Below, in pieces: positions 1 through 8,249 of a stretch of DNA of 64,000 nt. The stretch is from an uncultured Euryhalocaulis sp. Its GTDB lineage: Bacteria > Pseudomonadota > Alphaproteobacteria > Caulobacterales > Maricaulaceae. The notes under the pieces were generated by a model. The model made no database searches. It worked only from the letters and a program-made list of their open reading frames with translations, and was not told where the DNA came from. The stretch's first letter is position 1, and each line of letters begins with the position of its first letter. A program made the translations under genes and the position numbers. The stretch covers positions 40,952 to 104,951 of the forward strand of contig CAJXKJ010000005.1 of NCBI GenBank assembly GCA_913055605.1, in the 5' to 3' direction.

Positions 1-720
1 AACAATCGGGGCCACGACGCCGCGCGGGCGCGGATGGAGCGCCGGGCCGGGCGGCCGGGCGTGGTCGGGATCAATCTCGGCGCCAACAAGGACAGCGCCG
101 ACCGCAACGCGGACTATGTCGCCGGGCTGCGCGCCTTCTGGGGGCTGGCGTCCTATTTCACGATCAATATCTCGTCCCCCAACACGCCCGGCCTGCGCGA
201 CCTGCAGTCCGCCGGCGCGCTGGACGACCTGCTGCACGCGCTGGACGATGCGCGCGGCGCGCTGGCCGGCGACGCGGCCGCGCCGCCGCTCTTCCTGAAG
301 ATCGCGCCGGATCTGGATGAGGACGATCTGGAGCGGATCGCGGGCGCCGCGCGCGCCGGCGGCGTGCAGGGCCTGATCGTGTCCAACACCACGACCGGCC
401 GGCCGGCCGGCCTGTCCGATCCGCAGCAGGGCGAAAAAGGCGGCCTGTCCGGCGCGCCGCTTATGGCGGCCTCGACGCGCATGCTGAGACTTGCGCGTCA
501 GGCGGCCGGGCCGAACCTGACCCTGATCGGGACCGGCGGGATCGCCAGCGGCGCGGACGCCTTCGCCAAGATCCGCGCCGGGGCGAACGCGGTCCAGCTC
601 TATACGGCGCTGGTCTTCGAGGGGCCGGGCCTGGTGCGCCGGATCAAGCAGGACCTCGCCGCGCGGCTGAAATCCGAAGGCTTCGCATCGGTCGCCGAGG
701 CCGTGGGCGCGGGGCGCTAA
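1..720 (+). CDS. pyrD: Dihydroorotate dehydrogenase (quinone), class 2, 3' part
   Basis: This is the C-terminal two thirds of class 2 dihydroorotate dehydrogenase, which oxidises dihydroorotate to orotate with FMN and membrane quinone in pyrimidine synthesis. The frame is open from base 1 (reading NNRGHDAARARM before the first internal Met), so the true start lies outside the window. Family landmarks visible are INLGANK, the active-site loop with FTINISSPNTPGLR (catalytic Ser of class 2 enzymes), LKIAPDL, VSNTTTGRP, GLSGAPL, the FMN-phosphate loop LIGTGGIASG and the C-terminal VQLYTALVFEGP. It ends with TAA and converges on the MATE gene 7 bases later. Identity is secure; the membrane-binding N-terminus cannot be seen. 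Confidence 0.96.
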   Translation, partial: NNRGHDAARARMERRAGRPGVVGINLGANKDSADRNADYVAGLRAFWGLASYFTINISSPNTPGLRDLQSAGALDDLLHALDDARGALAGDAAAPPLFLKIAPDLDEDDLERIAGAARAGGVQGLIVSNTTTGRPAGLSDPQQGEKGGLSGAPLMAASTRMLRLARQAAGPNLTLIGTGGIASGADAFAKIRAGANAVQLYTALVFEGPGLVRRIKQDLAARLKSEGFASVAEAVGAGR

Positions 721-727
721 CGGCGCG

Positions 728-2104
728 CTAGCCCAGGCTGCGCTCCAGCCGCGGATAGAACACCGCCAGCGTCAGAGCGCGCAGCGCGTAATAGATCAGG
801 AAGCCGCCCCACAGGCCGTGCACGCCGAAGGCCGGCCGCAGCATCATGTCGACGCCGACATAGATCGCCGCCGCGGCGATCGAGGCCACGGCCAGTTCGC
901 GATTGCGCGTCGCGCCGATGAAGATGCCGTCCAGCTGCCAGGCGAAGACGCCGACAGCCGGCGCCAGCGCGCACCAGGGCAGCAGGCGCCCGGCCAGCGC
1001 CCGCACCGCCTCGTCGCGCACCACCGCCTCCAGCACGAACGGGCCGACAAGCAGCGTCGCCAGCGCGAACACGATGGCGCAGACCACGGCGACCTCGCTG
1101 GTCAGGCGCACCGCGCGGCGCAAATCGTCGCGCGAGCCGCGCCCGACCGCCGCGCCGACCTGCGCCTCCGCGGTGAAGGCGAAGGAGTCCAGCACGAAGG
1201 CCCAGAGCGTGACGAATTGCAGCAGCACCTGATCGGCGGCGATCACCAGATCGCCCATCCGCGCCCCGGCGTTCTGGAACCAGCCAAAGCCGAACACCAA
1301 ACCGGCGGTGCGAATGAACAGCGCGGCCGACACCGAGCACAGGCGCGACAACGCCGCGATGTCCGACAGGCGCGACCATGTGAACGTCTCCGCCGTCCAG
1401 CCGCCGCGCGCGGCGATGGCGAGCAGGACGAAACCCCCGGCGGTCGCCGCGCCGCACCATTCGGCGAGCGCGGTCGCCGCGCCGACCCCGCCCGGCCCCA
1501 TGTCCAGCGCCAGCACGAACCACAGGTCGAGCGCGATATTCACGCTGGCCATGACGCCGGACGAGGCGAGCATCGGGCGCGTGCGCCCGATGCCGATCAG
1601 CCAGCCGGTGAAGACGAAATTCAGGAACGCCGCCGGCGCGCCCCACATGCGCGCGGCGAAATAGTCCGCGCCCGCGCCCTCCACCTCCGCCGAGCCCTGC
1701 AGGATGGCGAAGGCCAGCATCGCCACCGGACGGGCCAGCGATACGGCGACCGCGCCGAAGACCAGCGCCAGAACGAGGCCGCGGATCAGCGTGCGCTGCA
1801 GCGCCGGCTCGTTCTCGGCGCCCGACGCCTGGGCGGCGAGGCCCGTCGTGCCCATGCGCAGGAAATAGAAGCTCCAATAGACCGGCGAATAGGCGACAAG
1901 GCCCAGGCCCACCCCGCCGATCTGCGCCGCCCCGCCGGTCAGGCTGATCACCGCGGTGTCGGCCATCGCCGCCAGCGGCAGCGCCGCCATGGCGAACGCC
2001 ATGGGCCAGGACTGGGCCACGACCAGCCGGCGCGACAGCGCTGGCGGCGCCGGTTTCGGGGAAGGGGAGTCCGATTCGACCATGGGCGCCGGGTTAGGCG
2101 CCAC
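728..2104 (-). CDS. MATE family efflux transporter (DinF-like)
   Basis: A 458-residue polytopic membrane protein of the MATE (multidrug and toxic compound extrusion) family, of the length usual for the family. These transporters export drugs or metabolites using proton or sodium gradients. Two homologous halves of about six hydrophobic helices each are apparent; early family-like segments include PLAAMADTAVISLTGG and LGLVAYSPVYWSFYFLRMGTTGLAAQASGA, the pattern of DinF-type members. The frame opens with a GTG at 2104; an ATG seven codons in (2083) is an equally possible start and neither has a strong ribosome binding site. It stands alone, divergent from the CAP gene. Substrate unknown. Confidence 0.9.
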   Translation of the reverse strand: MAPNPAPMVESDSPSPKPAPPALSRRLVVAQSWPMAFAMAALPLAAMADTAVISLTGGAAQIGGVGLGLVAYSPVYWSFYFLRMGTTGLAAQASGAENEPALQRTLIRGLVLALVFGAVAVSLARPVAMLAFAILQGSAEVEGAGADYFAARMWGAPAAFLNFVFTGWLIGIGRTRPMLASSGVMASVNIALDLWFVLALDMGPGGVGAATALAEWCGAATAGGFVLLAIAARGGWTAETFTWSRLSDIAALSRLCSVSAALFIRTAGLVFGFGWFQNAGARMGDLVIAADQVLLQFVTLWAFVLDSFAFTAEAQVGAAVGRGSRDDLRRAVRLTSEVAVVCAIVFALATLLVGPFVLEAVVRDEAVRALAGRLLPWCALAPAVGVFAWQLDGIFIGATRNRELAVASIAAAAIYVGVDMMLRPAFGVHGLWGGFLIYYALRALTLAVFYPRLERSLG

Positions 2105-2288
2105 GGGCGCCGGCGTGTCCAGTCACCCCGCCGACCGGGGGCGGAAAGCCGCCGACGGGGCAGGGGGCGAACCCGCCGATCGCCAGCAATGGCGGGCGAT
2201 TCCGCGATTCCTGCAACAAAAGTGTCATATAAAATTCATGGCCAAATGGCTGTGATTTCGTTGACCTGAAAGGACTCCGGGATCGAGT

Positions 2289-3149
2289 ATGACAGTCATG
2301 AAACAAACTCTGCGTCAAACTGTCGCAGCAATGGTCATCGCCGGCGCTGCGTTCGCCGGGCCGGCCTTCGGGGAGGAAGCAGGCGCGACCTGCACGATTT
2401 CCGAGGGCGGCCTTCCTGCAACCCTGGACCGCTTCATTCCGGCCGCGCACGCCTGTCTCCAGGCGCCGCCCGCCGGCGTGACGCTGCGCGCCGATCTCGA
2501 GGCGCAGGCGCTGGCGGACCTTAACGCCGAGCGCCGCGCGGCGGGCCTGAAGCCGCTGACGCTTCGCCCGGCTCTGTCCGAAGCGGCGTCCCTGCACACG
2601 ATCGATATGGCCGCGCGCGGCTACGCCGCCCATGTCGACCCGGAAGGGCGGGACCATCTGGACCGCATCCGGGCGCTGGACCGCACCGGCCTGATCGGAT
2701 CGGCCGGCGGCAATGTCGCCATCCTGACCGGGGCGGACGCCGATGCGGCGGCCGCCAGCCTGTCGCGTGAGGGCGTCGACCGGGACAATGTCCTGCGCGC
2801 CGACTTCACCGATGTCGGGATCGGCATGGCCGAATCCGGCGGCCGCCTGTTCGCCGTGGCGCTGTTCGCGCGCGTCGACGGCGAGCTGGACAGCCCGCTG
2901 CCGGTGACGGCCGGGCGCATCGCCCAGATCGGCACCGATCTGGATGAGCGCATGGCGCCGTTCGCGGCCATTCCGCAATCGCCGGTCAGCGGCCTGCGTC
3001 TGTCGTCGGTCGACGGCGACGTGCTGGCCGAAAGCTTCGGCCACAGCATCAGCGCCCCGGGCGCCGGCGACGTCTATCTCGATGTCGCGGTCGATCGCGG
3101 CGACTCCACCCTCTATCTGCGCGGCCCGGCGACCCACGCCGGCGGCTAG
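2289..3149 (+). CDS. Secreted CAP (SCP/PR-1-like) domain protein
   Basis: A 286-residue exported protein. Residues 1-30 form a Sec signal peptide (charged MKQ start, AAMVIAGAAFAGPAFG core). A CAP domain of the bacterial YkwD-like type follows around residues 75-190: ALADLNAERRAAGLKPLTLRP, the helix with SEAASLHTIDMAARGYAAHVDPEG and GSAGGNVAIL. The histidines in LHTID and YAAHVD correspond to conserved CAP positions. The C-terminal third (about 200-286) matches nothing I know and may be a beta domain. CAP proteins are secreted and usually stress- or envelope-related, with no single biochemical role. The start could also be the Met at codon 4. It is monocistronic, with its own terminator. Confidence 0.85.
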   Translation: MTVMKQTLRQTVAAMVIAGAAFAGPAFGEEAGATCTISEGGLPATLDRFIPAAHACLQAPPAGVTLRADLEAQALADLNAERRAAGLKPLTLRPALSEAASLHTIDMAARGYAAHVDPEGRDHLDRIRALDRTGLIGSAGGNVAILTGADADAAAASLSREGVDRDNVLRADFTDVGIGMAESGGRLFAVALFARVDGELDSPLPVTAGRIAQIGTDLDERMAPFAAIPQSPVSGLRLSSVDGDVLAESFGHSISAPGAGDVYLDVAVDRGDSTLYLRGPATHAGG

Positions 3150-3173
3150 CCAGACCCTGATCGAAAGGCGGCG

Positions 3174-3207
3174 CGGCCGGGCCCTCAGGCCCGGCCGTTT
3201 CGTTTCT
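3174..3207 (+). terminator. Rho-independent terminator of the CAP gene
   Basis: A perfect 10-bp stem (CGGCCGGGCC / GGCCCGGCCG) with a CTCA loop is followed by TTTCGTTTCT, 25 bases after the CAP stop codon. It separates the CAP gene from the convergent SDR gene. Confidence 0.8.
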
Positions 3208-3216
3208 GGCGAGACC

Positions 3217-4014
3217 CTATTCGTCGGTGTCGAGCGTGGTGTGCAGGGCCATGCGCCCGCCATCGGCCACGATGACTTCGCCGGTGATGTAGGACGCGGC
3301 GGGCGAGGCGAGGAAGGCCACCACGCTGGCGATCTCGTCCGCGTCGGCCAGCCGGCCGAGCGGGGTGCGCGACAGGATGCGGTTCATCGCCGCCCGGTCG
3401 TCCTTCAGCTCGCTGGCCATGCCGGTGTTCACCGTGCCCGGGGCCACGGCGTTGACCCGGATATGATAGGGCGCGAGCGCCAGCGCCGCGGCGCGCGTCA
3501 GCTGCGCCAGCCCGCCCTCGGCGACCGAATAGGCCAGCTGGTCGGCCATCGCCACCTGGGCCACGACCGAGGTCACATTGACGATGGCGTGGCGCAGGCG
3601 CAGGTCGCGCTGACGCTCCTCCGACGTCTCGATCTGTTCGATCATCTGCCGCGCCACGGCCTGGGACAGCAGATAGGGGCCCTTCAGATTGACCGCCATC
3701 ACGCGGTCGAAATCCTCTTCGCTCTGGGTCAGCAGGTCGCCGCTGGCCATGATGCCGGCGTTGTTCACCAGGATGTCGATCCGGTCGAAGGCGGAGATCG
3801 TCTCGGCCACCAGATTATGGACCGACAGGCGCGAGCCGACGTCGCAGGGCACGAACAACGCGCTCTCGCCCAGTTCCTCGGCCACCTCGCGGCCGGCCTC
3901 CGCATCGCGGTCGGCGACCACGACGCGGCAGCCGTCGGCGGTGAAGCGGCGCGCGCAGGCCAGCCCGATGCCGTGCGCGGCGCCGGTGACGACGGCGACC
4001 TTGTCTTCAGCCAT
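3217..4014 (-). CDS. SDR family oxidoreductase lacking the catalytic lysine
   Basis: A 265-residue classical short-chain dehydrogenase/reductase. Rossmann signature TGAAHGIG (residues 10-17), an acidic residue after beta-2 (VVVADRD, favouring NAD(H)), NNAG (84-87), catalytic Ser in VNVTSV (S149), and the C-terminal ITGEVIVADGG are all present. The catalytic motif reads Tyr-Ser-Val-Ala-Glu (Y162 to E166) instead of YxxxK: the lysine codon AAG is GAG here. SDRs without this lysine are usually inactive or have altered chemistry, so this may be a pseudo-enzyme, a recent inactivating mutation or a sequencing error. Residues 130-142 (ETSEERQRDLRLR) look like a small insertion. Substrate unknown. 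Confidence 0.9.
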   Translation of the reverse strand: MAEDKVAVVTGAAHGIGLACARRFTADGCRVVVADRDAEAGREVAEELGESALFVPCDVGSRLSVHNLVAETISAFDRIDILVNNAGIMASGDLLTQSEEDFDRVMAVNLKGPYLLSQAVARQMIEQIETSEERQRDLRLRHAIVNVTSVVAQVAMADQLAYSVAEGGLAQLTRAAALALAPYHIRVNAVAPGTVNTGMASELKDDRAAMNRILSRTPLGRLADADEIASVVAFLASPAASYITGEVIVADGGRMALHTTLDTDE

Positions 4015-4093
4015 GTCGGAATTCGGTCATAAACGGTTCCGTTCGCGCGGAGCGGGCCGCGCGTGAGCCCAAATCAGCCTTGCTCGCCCGGCT

Positions 4094-4264
4094 CTAGTGA
4101 ATCCGGCGCAGGGATTCGATCTGATCCTTCAGCGCCAGTTTCTGTCGCTTGAGCGTTGCGAGTTGAAGATCGTCCGACCCTGGCCGCGACAATTCGGTGC
4201 GGATCATCTCGTCCAGCGCCTCATGTCTGTCTTCCAATGTCCCGAGACGGTCTTCAATGGCCAT
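4094..4264 (-). CDS. DUF465 (YdcH-like) small coiled-coil protein
   Basis: A 56-residue protein of the DUF465/YdcH family with the diagnostic C-terminal block LKRQKLALKDQIESLRR after a heptad-rich helix (RLGTLEDRHEALDEMIRTEL). Function of the family is unknown; members are short helical proteins. The frame is open 11 codons further upstream, but the ATG at 4264 is chosen because GGAGG sits 6 bases before it. It is a paralogue of the gene at 4896, on the opposite strand. Confidence 0.85.
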   Translation of the reverse strand: MAIEDRLGTLEDRHEALDEMIRTELSRPGSDDLQLATLKRQKLALKDQIESLRRIH

Positions 4265-4373
4265 GGCGGCCCTCCATGAATGACTCTTCCCTCGCACATG
4301 ACGGCCCCGGAAACCGGCTCCCGCTTTCCGGGATCATGCTCTAGAAGCCCCCATAGTGAACCACAGGGGCGCA

Positions 4374-4895
4374 ATGCTGTCACATCACAAAGGCGGCGCG
4401 GATCGGACCGGATTCCGCGAATTTTCGGAGGCGCTGTGGGCCAGCCCGCAGCTTCGCGGCGCCTGTCTGGACCTGCAGGATTCGGCCGGAATCGACGTGA
4501 ATCTGGTGCTGCTGGCGCTGTTTCTGGCCGCGCACGGCCGCGCCGCGGACGCCGATGTCGCCGCCCGGGCCGGTGCGGCGTCGCAGGACTGGACCCGTCC
4601 GGTGACCGACAATCTGCGCGCTGCGCGCCGCGCCATCAAAGGCCAGGACGACGCGCTGTACGAAAAGGCGCTGTCGCTGGAGCTGGAGGCCGAAGCCGTG
4701 CTGCAGGACCGGCTGGCGGCGATCGCGGAGGGCGCGCCCGCCGCGCCGGCCGATACCGGCCTGGCGGCGGCCAATCTGGCGGCGCTGATCGGGGCGGCGG
4801 TGGCCAGCGACGCGGCGCGGGCGCTGCTCGCCGCCTGGCGGCGTTTCACGGAGGCGGGCGGGCCTGTAGGCTCCGGTCCGGCGCGGGGACTCTGA
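4374..4895 (+). CDS. TIGR02444 (DUF2390) family protein
   Basis: A cytoplasmic, largely helical protein of 173 residues. The block FREFSEALWASPQLRGACLDLQDSAGIDVNLVLLALFLAAHG is the hallmark of the TIGR02444/DUF2390 family, followed by W..PVTDNLRAARRAIK. No function is established for the family. The frame also offers a GTG at 4356, but the ATG at 4374 has AGGGG upstream and is preferred. The last codon abuts the ATG of the following DUF465 gene (TGA at 4893-4895, ATG at 4896), so the two are almost certainly one transcript. Confidence 0.8.
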   Translation: MLSHHKGGADRTGFREFSEALWASPQLRGACLDLQDSAGIDVNLVLLALFLAAHGRAADADVAARAGAASQDWTRPVTDNLRAARRAIKGQDDALYEKALSLELEAEAVLQDRLAAIAEGAPAAPADTGLAAANLAALIGAAVASDAARALLAAWRRFTEAGGPVGSGPARGL

Positions 4896-5102
4896 ATGGA
4901 TTCAGATTTCGACGAAGCGGAAGCCCTCCAGACGCTGCAGGCGCTCCGCGCCGAACACCGCGCGCTGGACAATGAGGTCGCGGCGATCACGGCCCAGGGC
5001 GGCGATCAGCTGAAGCTGATGCGGCTGAAGCGTCAGAAACTGGCGCTGAAAGACCGGATCTCGCGCCTGGAAGACGCGATCCACCCTGACATCATCGCTT
5101 AG
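4896..5102 (+). CDS. DUF465 (YdcH-like) small coiled-coil protein
   Basis: A 68-residue member of DUF465 with the family block LMRLKRQKLALKDRISRLED after an amphipathic helix (ALQTLQALRAEHRALDNEVAAI). It starts directly after the stop of the TIGR02444 gene, suggesting translational coupling. In many alphaproteobacteria one or two DUF465 genes precede purE; here the GGDEF gene lies between on the other strand. Role unknown; the short two-helix form suggests an adaptor or oligomerising peptide, which is inference. Confidence 0.87.
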   Translation: MDSDFDEAEALQTLQALRAEHRALDNEVAAITAQGGDQLKLMRLKRQKLALKDRISRLEDAIHPDIIA

Positions 5103-5111
5103 GAAGCCGCG

Positions 5112-5786
5112 CTAGCGGGCGTTGGCGACGGCGGCGCGCGCCGGCTTGCCGGCGTACATTTCCGAATCCGCGCGGTCCATCAGGGCCTCGGCGGTTTCGC
5201 CCCGCCGGTGGGCGCAGGCGCCCCACGCCGCGCCGACCGAATGGGTCTGGCCGTCCACCTCGGCGGGCGTGGACTGGATCATGTCGGCCAGCTGGCGCGC
5301 CTTGGCCCGCGCCGCCGGCAGGTCGGAGCGCAGCAGGATGACGCCGAACTCGTCGCCGCCCAGCCGCCCGACAATGTCGGAATCGCGGACATGGGTGCGC
5401 AGCACCTCGGCCACATGCGCCAACACCGCGTCGCCCGCCGCATGGCCATGGGAGTCGTTGACCGCCTTGAACCCGTTCAGGTCGAAAAACACCAGCGACA
5501 GCGGCTCGTCATAGCGTTCGGCCAGCGACACCGCGCGCGCCAGCTCGCGGCCGAAGGCGCGGCGGTTAAACAGCGGCAGCAGCGGATCGGCGTCGGCCAG
5601 CGCCTCCAGCTCCCGGATCCGGCCGCGCAACCGGTCGGTCTCCCCGCGCAGGCGGTCGATCTCCGCCAGCATGTCGGTGATGGAGGTCTCGGGGTCGTCG
5701 CTGGATGCGGCCAGCGTCAGGCGCGGCCGCGGCGCCGGCTGGTCCGGCGCCGGCTGCGGGACGGGGCGATCGGGGTCAGACCCCAT
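5112..5786 (-). CDS. Diguanylate cyclase (GGDEF domain) with N-terminal coiled coil
   Basis: A 224-residue soluble protein. Residues 1-30 are Pro/Ala-rich, about 35-62 form a coiled coil (MLAEIDRLRGETDRLRGRIRELEAL), and 65-220 a GGDEF domain. The active-site motif GGDEF is intact (143-147), with metal-binding FFDLNGFKAVND. An RxxD inhibitory site (RDSD, 134-137) lies exactly five residues upstream, so the enzyme is predicted to make cyclic di-GMP with product feedback inhibition. No input domain or membrane segment is present; the coiled coil probably controls dimerisation. Given the chemotaxis locus elsewhere in the window, a role in the motile/sessile switch is plausible but not shown. Confidence 0.93.
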   Translation of the reverse strand: MGSDPDRPVPQPAPDQPAPRPRLTLAASSDDPETSITDMLAEIDRLRGETDRLRGRIRELEALADADPLLPLFNRRAFGRELARAVSLAERYDEPLSLVFFDLNGFKAVNDSHGHAAGDAVLAHVAEVLRTHVRDSDIVGRLGGDEFGVILLRSDLPAARAKARQLADMIQSTPAEVDGQTHSVGAAWGACAHRRGETAEALMDRADSEMYAGKPARAAVANAR

Positions 5787-5858
5787 GCGGTACGTCTCCA
5801 GCCGGTTGGCGCTAAGGTTAAGGCTTCCCGAATTTTTTGCCGGTTTCGGTTAACAAAG

Positions 5859-5902
5859 GGTCAAGGCCGGGCGCTTGACCTGCCTATCGCGCCCCGTATT
5901 CT
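5859..5902 (+). promoter_or_regulatory. purE promoter with overlapping inverted repeat
   Basis: TTGACC (5875-5880) and TATTCT (5897-5902), spaced by 16 bases, form a good sigma-70-type promoter, giving a leader of about 107 bases before purE. The -35 box is the right arm of a perfect inverted repeat, GGTCAAG (5859-5865) / CTTGACC (5874-5880), a candidate operator. The leader holds short GC-rich hairpins (GAGCCGG..CCGGCTC and GGGCGG..CCGCCC types) but no known purine riboswitch core was recognised. Confidence 0.5.
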
Positions 5903-6015
5903 CGCGCGCTTCCTTCGGAGCCGGGGTCCGGCTCCGGCAACGAAATCGGGCGGATCGCCCGGCCCGAACGCGCGGACAACCGCGCCGGACCGGCCGCCCC
6001 AACCGGACGCGAGTT

Positions 6016-6507
6016 ATGACCGACGCGCCGCTGGTCGCCATCATCATGGGCTCGACCTCGGACTGGCCGACCCTTTCCAAGGCCGCCGAGGCGCTGGACG
6101 CGCTGGGCGTGGCCTATGAGAAAAAGGTCGTGTCCGCCCACCGCACGCCGGAGCGGCTGTACGAGTTCGCGCGCGAGGCCAAGGGCCGGGGGATCAAGGT
6201 GATCATCGCCGGCGCCGGCGGCGCGGCGCATCTGCCCGGCATGGCGGCCTCCATGACGCCGCTGCCGGTTCTGGGCGTGCCGGTGGAGTCGCGCGCCCTG
6301 AAGGGGCTCGATTCCCTGTTGTCCATCGCCCAGATGCCCGCGGGCGTGCCGGTCGGCACGCTGGCGGTGGGAGCGCCCGGCGCGGCGAACGCCGGCCTCC
6401 TGGCCGCCGCGATCCTGGCCCTGTCCGATGAGGCGCTGGCGGCGCGCCTGGACGAATGGCGCGCGCGGCAGACCGAGTCGGTGCCGCTGGAGCCGGCGGC
6501 GGACTGA
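6016..6507 (+). CDS. purE: N5-carboxyaminoimidazole ribonucleotide mutase
   Basis: A 163-residue class I PurE, which isomerises N5-CAIR to CAIR in purine synthesis after PurK acts. The substrate-binding segments [21 protein letters not shown] (catalytic His), [13 protein letters not shown] and the C-terminal [17 protein letters not shown] are intact. The open frame continues far upstream, but the ATG at 6016 begins the family-typical N-terminus and follows a CGCGAG stretch. It is followed 4 bases after its stop by purK, the usual purEK operon. Confidence 0.96.
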   Translation: MTDAPLVAIIMGSTSDWPTLSKAAEALDALGVAYEKKVVSAHRTPERLYEFAREAKGRGIKVIIAGAGGAAHLPGMAASMTPLPVLGVPVESRALKGLDSLLSIAQMPAGVPVGTLAVGAPGAANAGLLAAAILALSDEALAARLDEWRARQTESVPLEPAAD

Positions 6508-6511
6508 CGGC

Positions 6512-7609
6512 ATGGCGATGGAGCCGCTCGCTCCCGGCGCGACCATAGGGATACTGGGCGGCGGCCAGCTGGGCCGCATGCTGGCCTTCGCGGCCGGCGC
6601 GCTCGGCTTCGACACCCATATCTATACGCCGGAACAGGACAGCCCCGCGGCGCGCGCCGCCTCGGCCGTCACCCTCGGCGACTATGACGACGCGGGCGCC
6701 GTGGCCGAATTCGCGCGCGCCTGCGACGTTGTCACCTATGAGTTCGAAAACGTGCCGGCGGACACGGCGCTTGCGGTGATCGAGGCCGGCGCCCTGCTGC
6801 GCCCCGGCGCGCGGGCGCTGGAGGTGGCGCAGGACCGCTTCATCGAAAAGACCTTCGCTCAGAGCATCGGGGTGGAGGTCGCGCCCTTCCTTCCCGTCGG
6901 CGACGCCGAGGAGCTGGCCGAAGCGGCGCGCAGCCTGCCGCGCGCGGGCAGGGGCGTGCTGAAGACACGGCGCGAGGGCTATGACGGCAAGGGCCAGCGC
7001 ATGGTGGACAGCGCCGAGGCGCTGGCGGCCGCCTGGGACGAGCTCGGCCGCAAGGACTGCGTGCTGGAGGCGTTCATCCCGTTCCGGCGCGAGCTGTCGG
7101 TGATCGCCGCGCGCGGCGCGGACGGCGCGGTCGCGGCCTTCCCCTTGAACGAGAACATCCACCGCGACCACATCCTGCATCTGACCAAGTCGCCGGCCGA
7201 GGCGCCGGACGATGTGCGGGCCCGGGCCGAGGCCATCGCGCGGGCGCTGCTGGACGGGCTGGACTATGTCGGCGTGCTGACCGCCGAGCTGTTCCAGACC
7301 GAGGACGGCAAGCTGCTGCTCAATGAGTTCGCGCCGCGCGTCCATAATTCCGGCCACTGGACGATCGAGGGCGCGGCCGCCAGCCAGTTCGAACAGCATA
7401 TCCGCGCCGTCGCCGGCTGGCCGCTGGGCGATCCGTCCGCCCTGTTCCGGTGCGAGATGACCAATCTGATCGGCGAGGACGCGAACGCCTGGCCCATGCT
7501 CGCCGCCGAACCCGGCGCGCATCTGCACCTGTACGGCAAGCGCGAGGTCCGCGCCGGCCGCAAGATGGGCCATGTCACCCGGCTCTACCCGTTCTCGTCC
7601 TCGTCATAG
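6512..7609 (+). CDS. purK: 5-(carboxyamino)imidazole ribonucleotide synthase
   Basis: A 365-residue ATP-grasp enzyme that carboxylates AIR to N5-CAIR with ATP and bicarbonate. The N-terminal IGILGGGQLGRMLA is the PurK signature; KTRREGYDGKGQ, the grasp region EAFIPFRRELSVIAARG and the metal-binding LLLNEFAPRVHNSGHWT follow. Start: ATG at 6512 or 6518; the first is used, 4 bases after purE. Its last 25 bases overlap convergently with the XRE regulator on the minus strand (7585-7609). Confidence 0.96.
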   Translation: MAMEPLAPGATIGILGGGQLGRMLAFAAGALGFDTHIYTPEQDSPAARAASAVTLGDYDDAGAVAEFARACDVVTYEFENVPADTALAVIEAGALLRPGARALEVAQDRFIEKTFAQSIGVEVAPFLPVGDAEELAEAARSLPRAGRGVLKTRREGYDGKGQRMVDSAEALAAAWDELGRKDCVLEAFIPFRRELSVIAARGADGAVAAFPLNENIHRDHILHLTKSPAEAPDDVRARAEAIARALLDGLDYVGVLTAELFQTEDGKLLLNEFAPRVHNSGHWTIEGAAASQFEQHIRAVAGWPLGDPSALFRCEMTNLIGEDANAWPMLAAEPGAHLHLYGKREVRAGRKMGHVTRLYPFSSSS

Positions 7610-7815
7610 AAAAACACCTCCGTCAGCGGCGCGCCGAAGGCCCGCGCGGTGCGGAACGCCACTTCCAGCGACGGCGAATAGCGGCCCTGCTCCATCGCGA
7701 TCACGGTCTGGCGGGTGACGCCGACCGTCTCCGCCAGCTCCGCCTGCGTCATCCCGCCGGCATGGAAGCGGTGCTCCCGGATGCGGTTGGAAATGCGGTT
7801 GCGGCCCTTGCCCAT
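7585..7815 (-). CDS. Small XRE-type helix-turn-helix regulator
   Basis: A 76-residue regulator consisting of essentially one Cro/CI-type HTH: MTQAELAETVGVTRQTVIAMEQGRYSPSLEVAFRTARAFGAPLTEVF is the typical five-helix core, with the recognition helix near TRQTVIAME. It is the YozG-like kind often cotranscribed with a small membrane protein. Here its start is 3 bases after the stop of the membrane protein at 7819-8238. Its 3' end overlaps purK convergently by 25 bases. Autoregulation through the triple operator array at 8250-8315 is the natural inference. Confidence 0.9.
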   Translation of the reverse strand: MGKGRNRISNRIREHRFHAGGMTQAELAETVGVTRQTVIAMEQGRYSPSLEVAFRTARAFGAPLTEVFFYDEDENG

Positions 7816-7818
7816 GAC

Positions 7819-8238
7819 TCAGACGCCGCGCCGGTACAGGACCAGCTGGGTCGCCAGCTTGGCGACCTCGCTCAGCACCAAAGCGAGCAGCAGCAGGTGC
7901 ACCACCTGCACCGCCCCCATCTCCCGCAACAGGGCCAGCATGGCCGCCGTCGCGCCGGCCGCGGCGACATAGCCGCCATTGCGGTCCCCGATCAGGGCGA
8001 TGGTGCGGTCGCGCTCGTCCTCGGTTGTGTCTTCGCCGGCCATCGTGGTCAGCACGCTCAGAAGGATCTGCGCGAAGATCAGCAGGACGCACAGCCCGAT
8101 CACCGTGCCGATCAGCCCCGCATCCACCGCATCGATGGTGGGCAGGTCGCGCCAGTCGCCCAGCCGCCAGAAATAGCCGCCATAGACGAACGCGATCACG
8201 GCCAGCGTCACCGCGGCGCTTTTTTCCCGAAATGTCAT
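7819..8238 (-). CDS. Small membrane protein cotranscribed with XRE regulator
   Basis: A 139-residue protein with about four membrane segments (AAVTLAVIAFVYGGYFW; GLIGTVIGLCVLLIFAQILLSVL; YVAAAGATAAMLALL; VVHLLLLALVLSEVAKLATQLVLY) and a charged loop EDTTEDERDRTIALIGDRNG. This matches the general pattern of uncharacterised membrane proteins paired with short XRE regulators; in that arrangement the pair is often thought to sense envelope or membrane state. The ATG at 8238 is chosen over an upstream in-frame start because GGAGGGG lies 3 bases ahead of it. No specific function assigned. Confidence 0.8.
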   Translation of the reverse strand: MTFREKSAAVTLAVIAFVYGGYFWRLGDWRDLPTIDAVDAGLIGTVIGLCVLLIFAQILLSVLTTMAGEDTTEDERDRTIALIGDRNGGYVAAAGATAAMLALLREMGAVQVVHLLLLALVLSEVAKLATQLVLYRRGV

Positions 8239-8249
8239 GACCCCTCCAA

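Noticed and set aside
818..2269. Long open frame of 483 codons on the plus strand opposite the MATE gene
   Set aside because: It is rich in Arg, His, Gln and Pro as expected from the antisense of GC-rich coding DNA, has no hydrophobic core or family match, and the MATE gene on the other strand is clear.
5903..6015. Purine riboswitch in the purE leader
   Set aside because: Hairpins are present but the conserved loop sequences of purine-type riboswitches are not.
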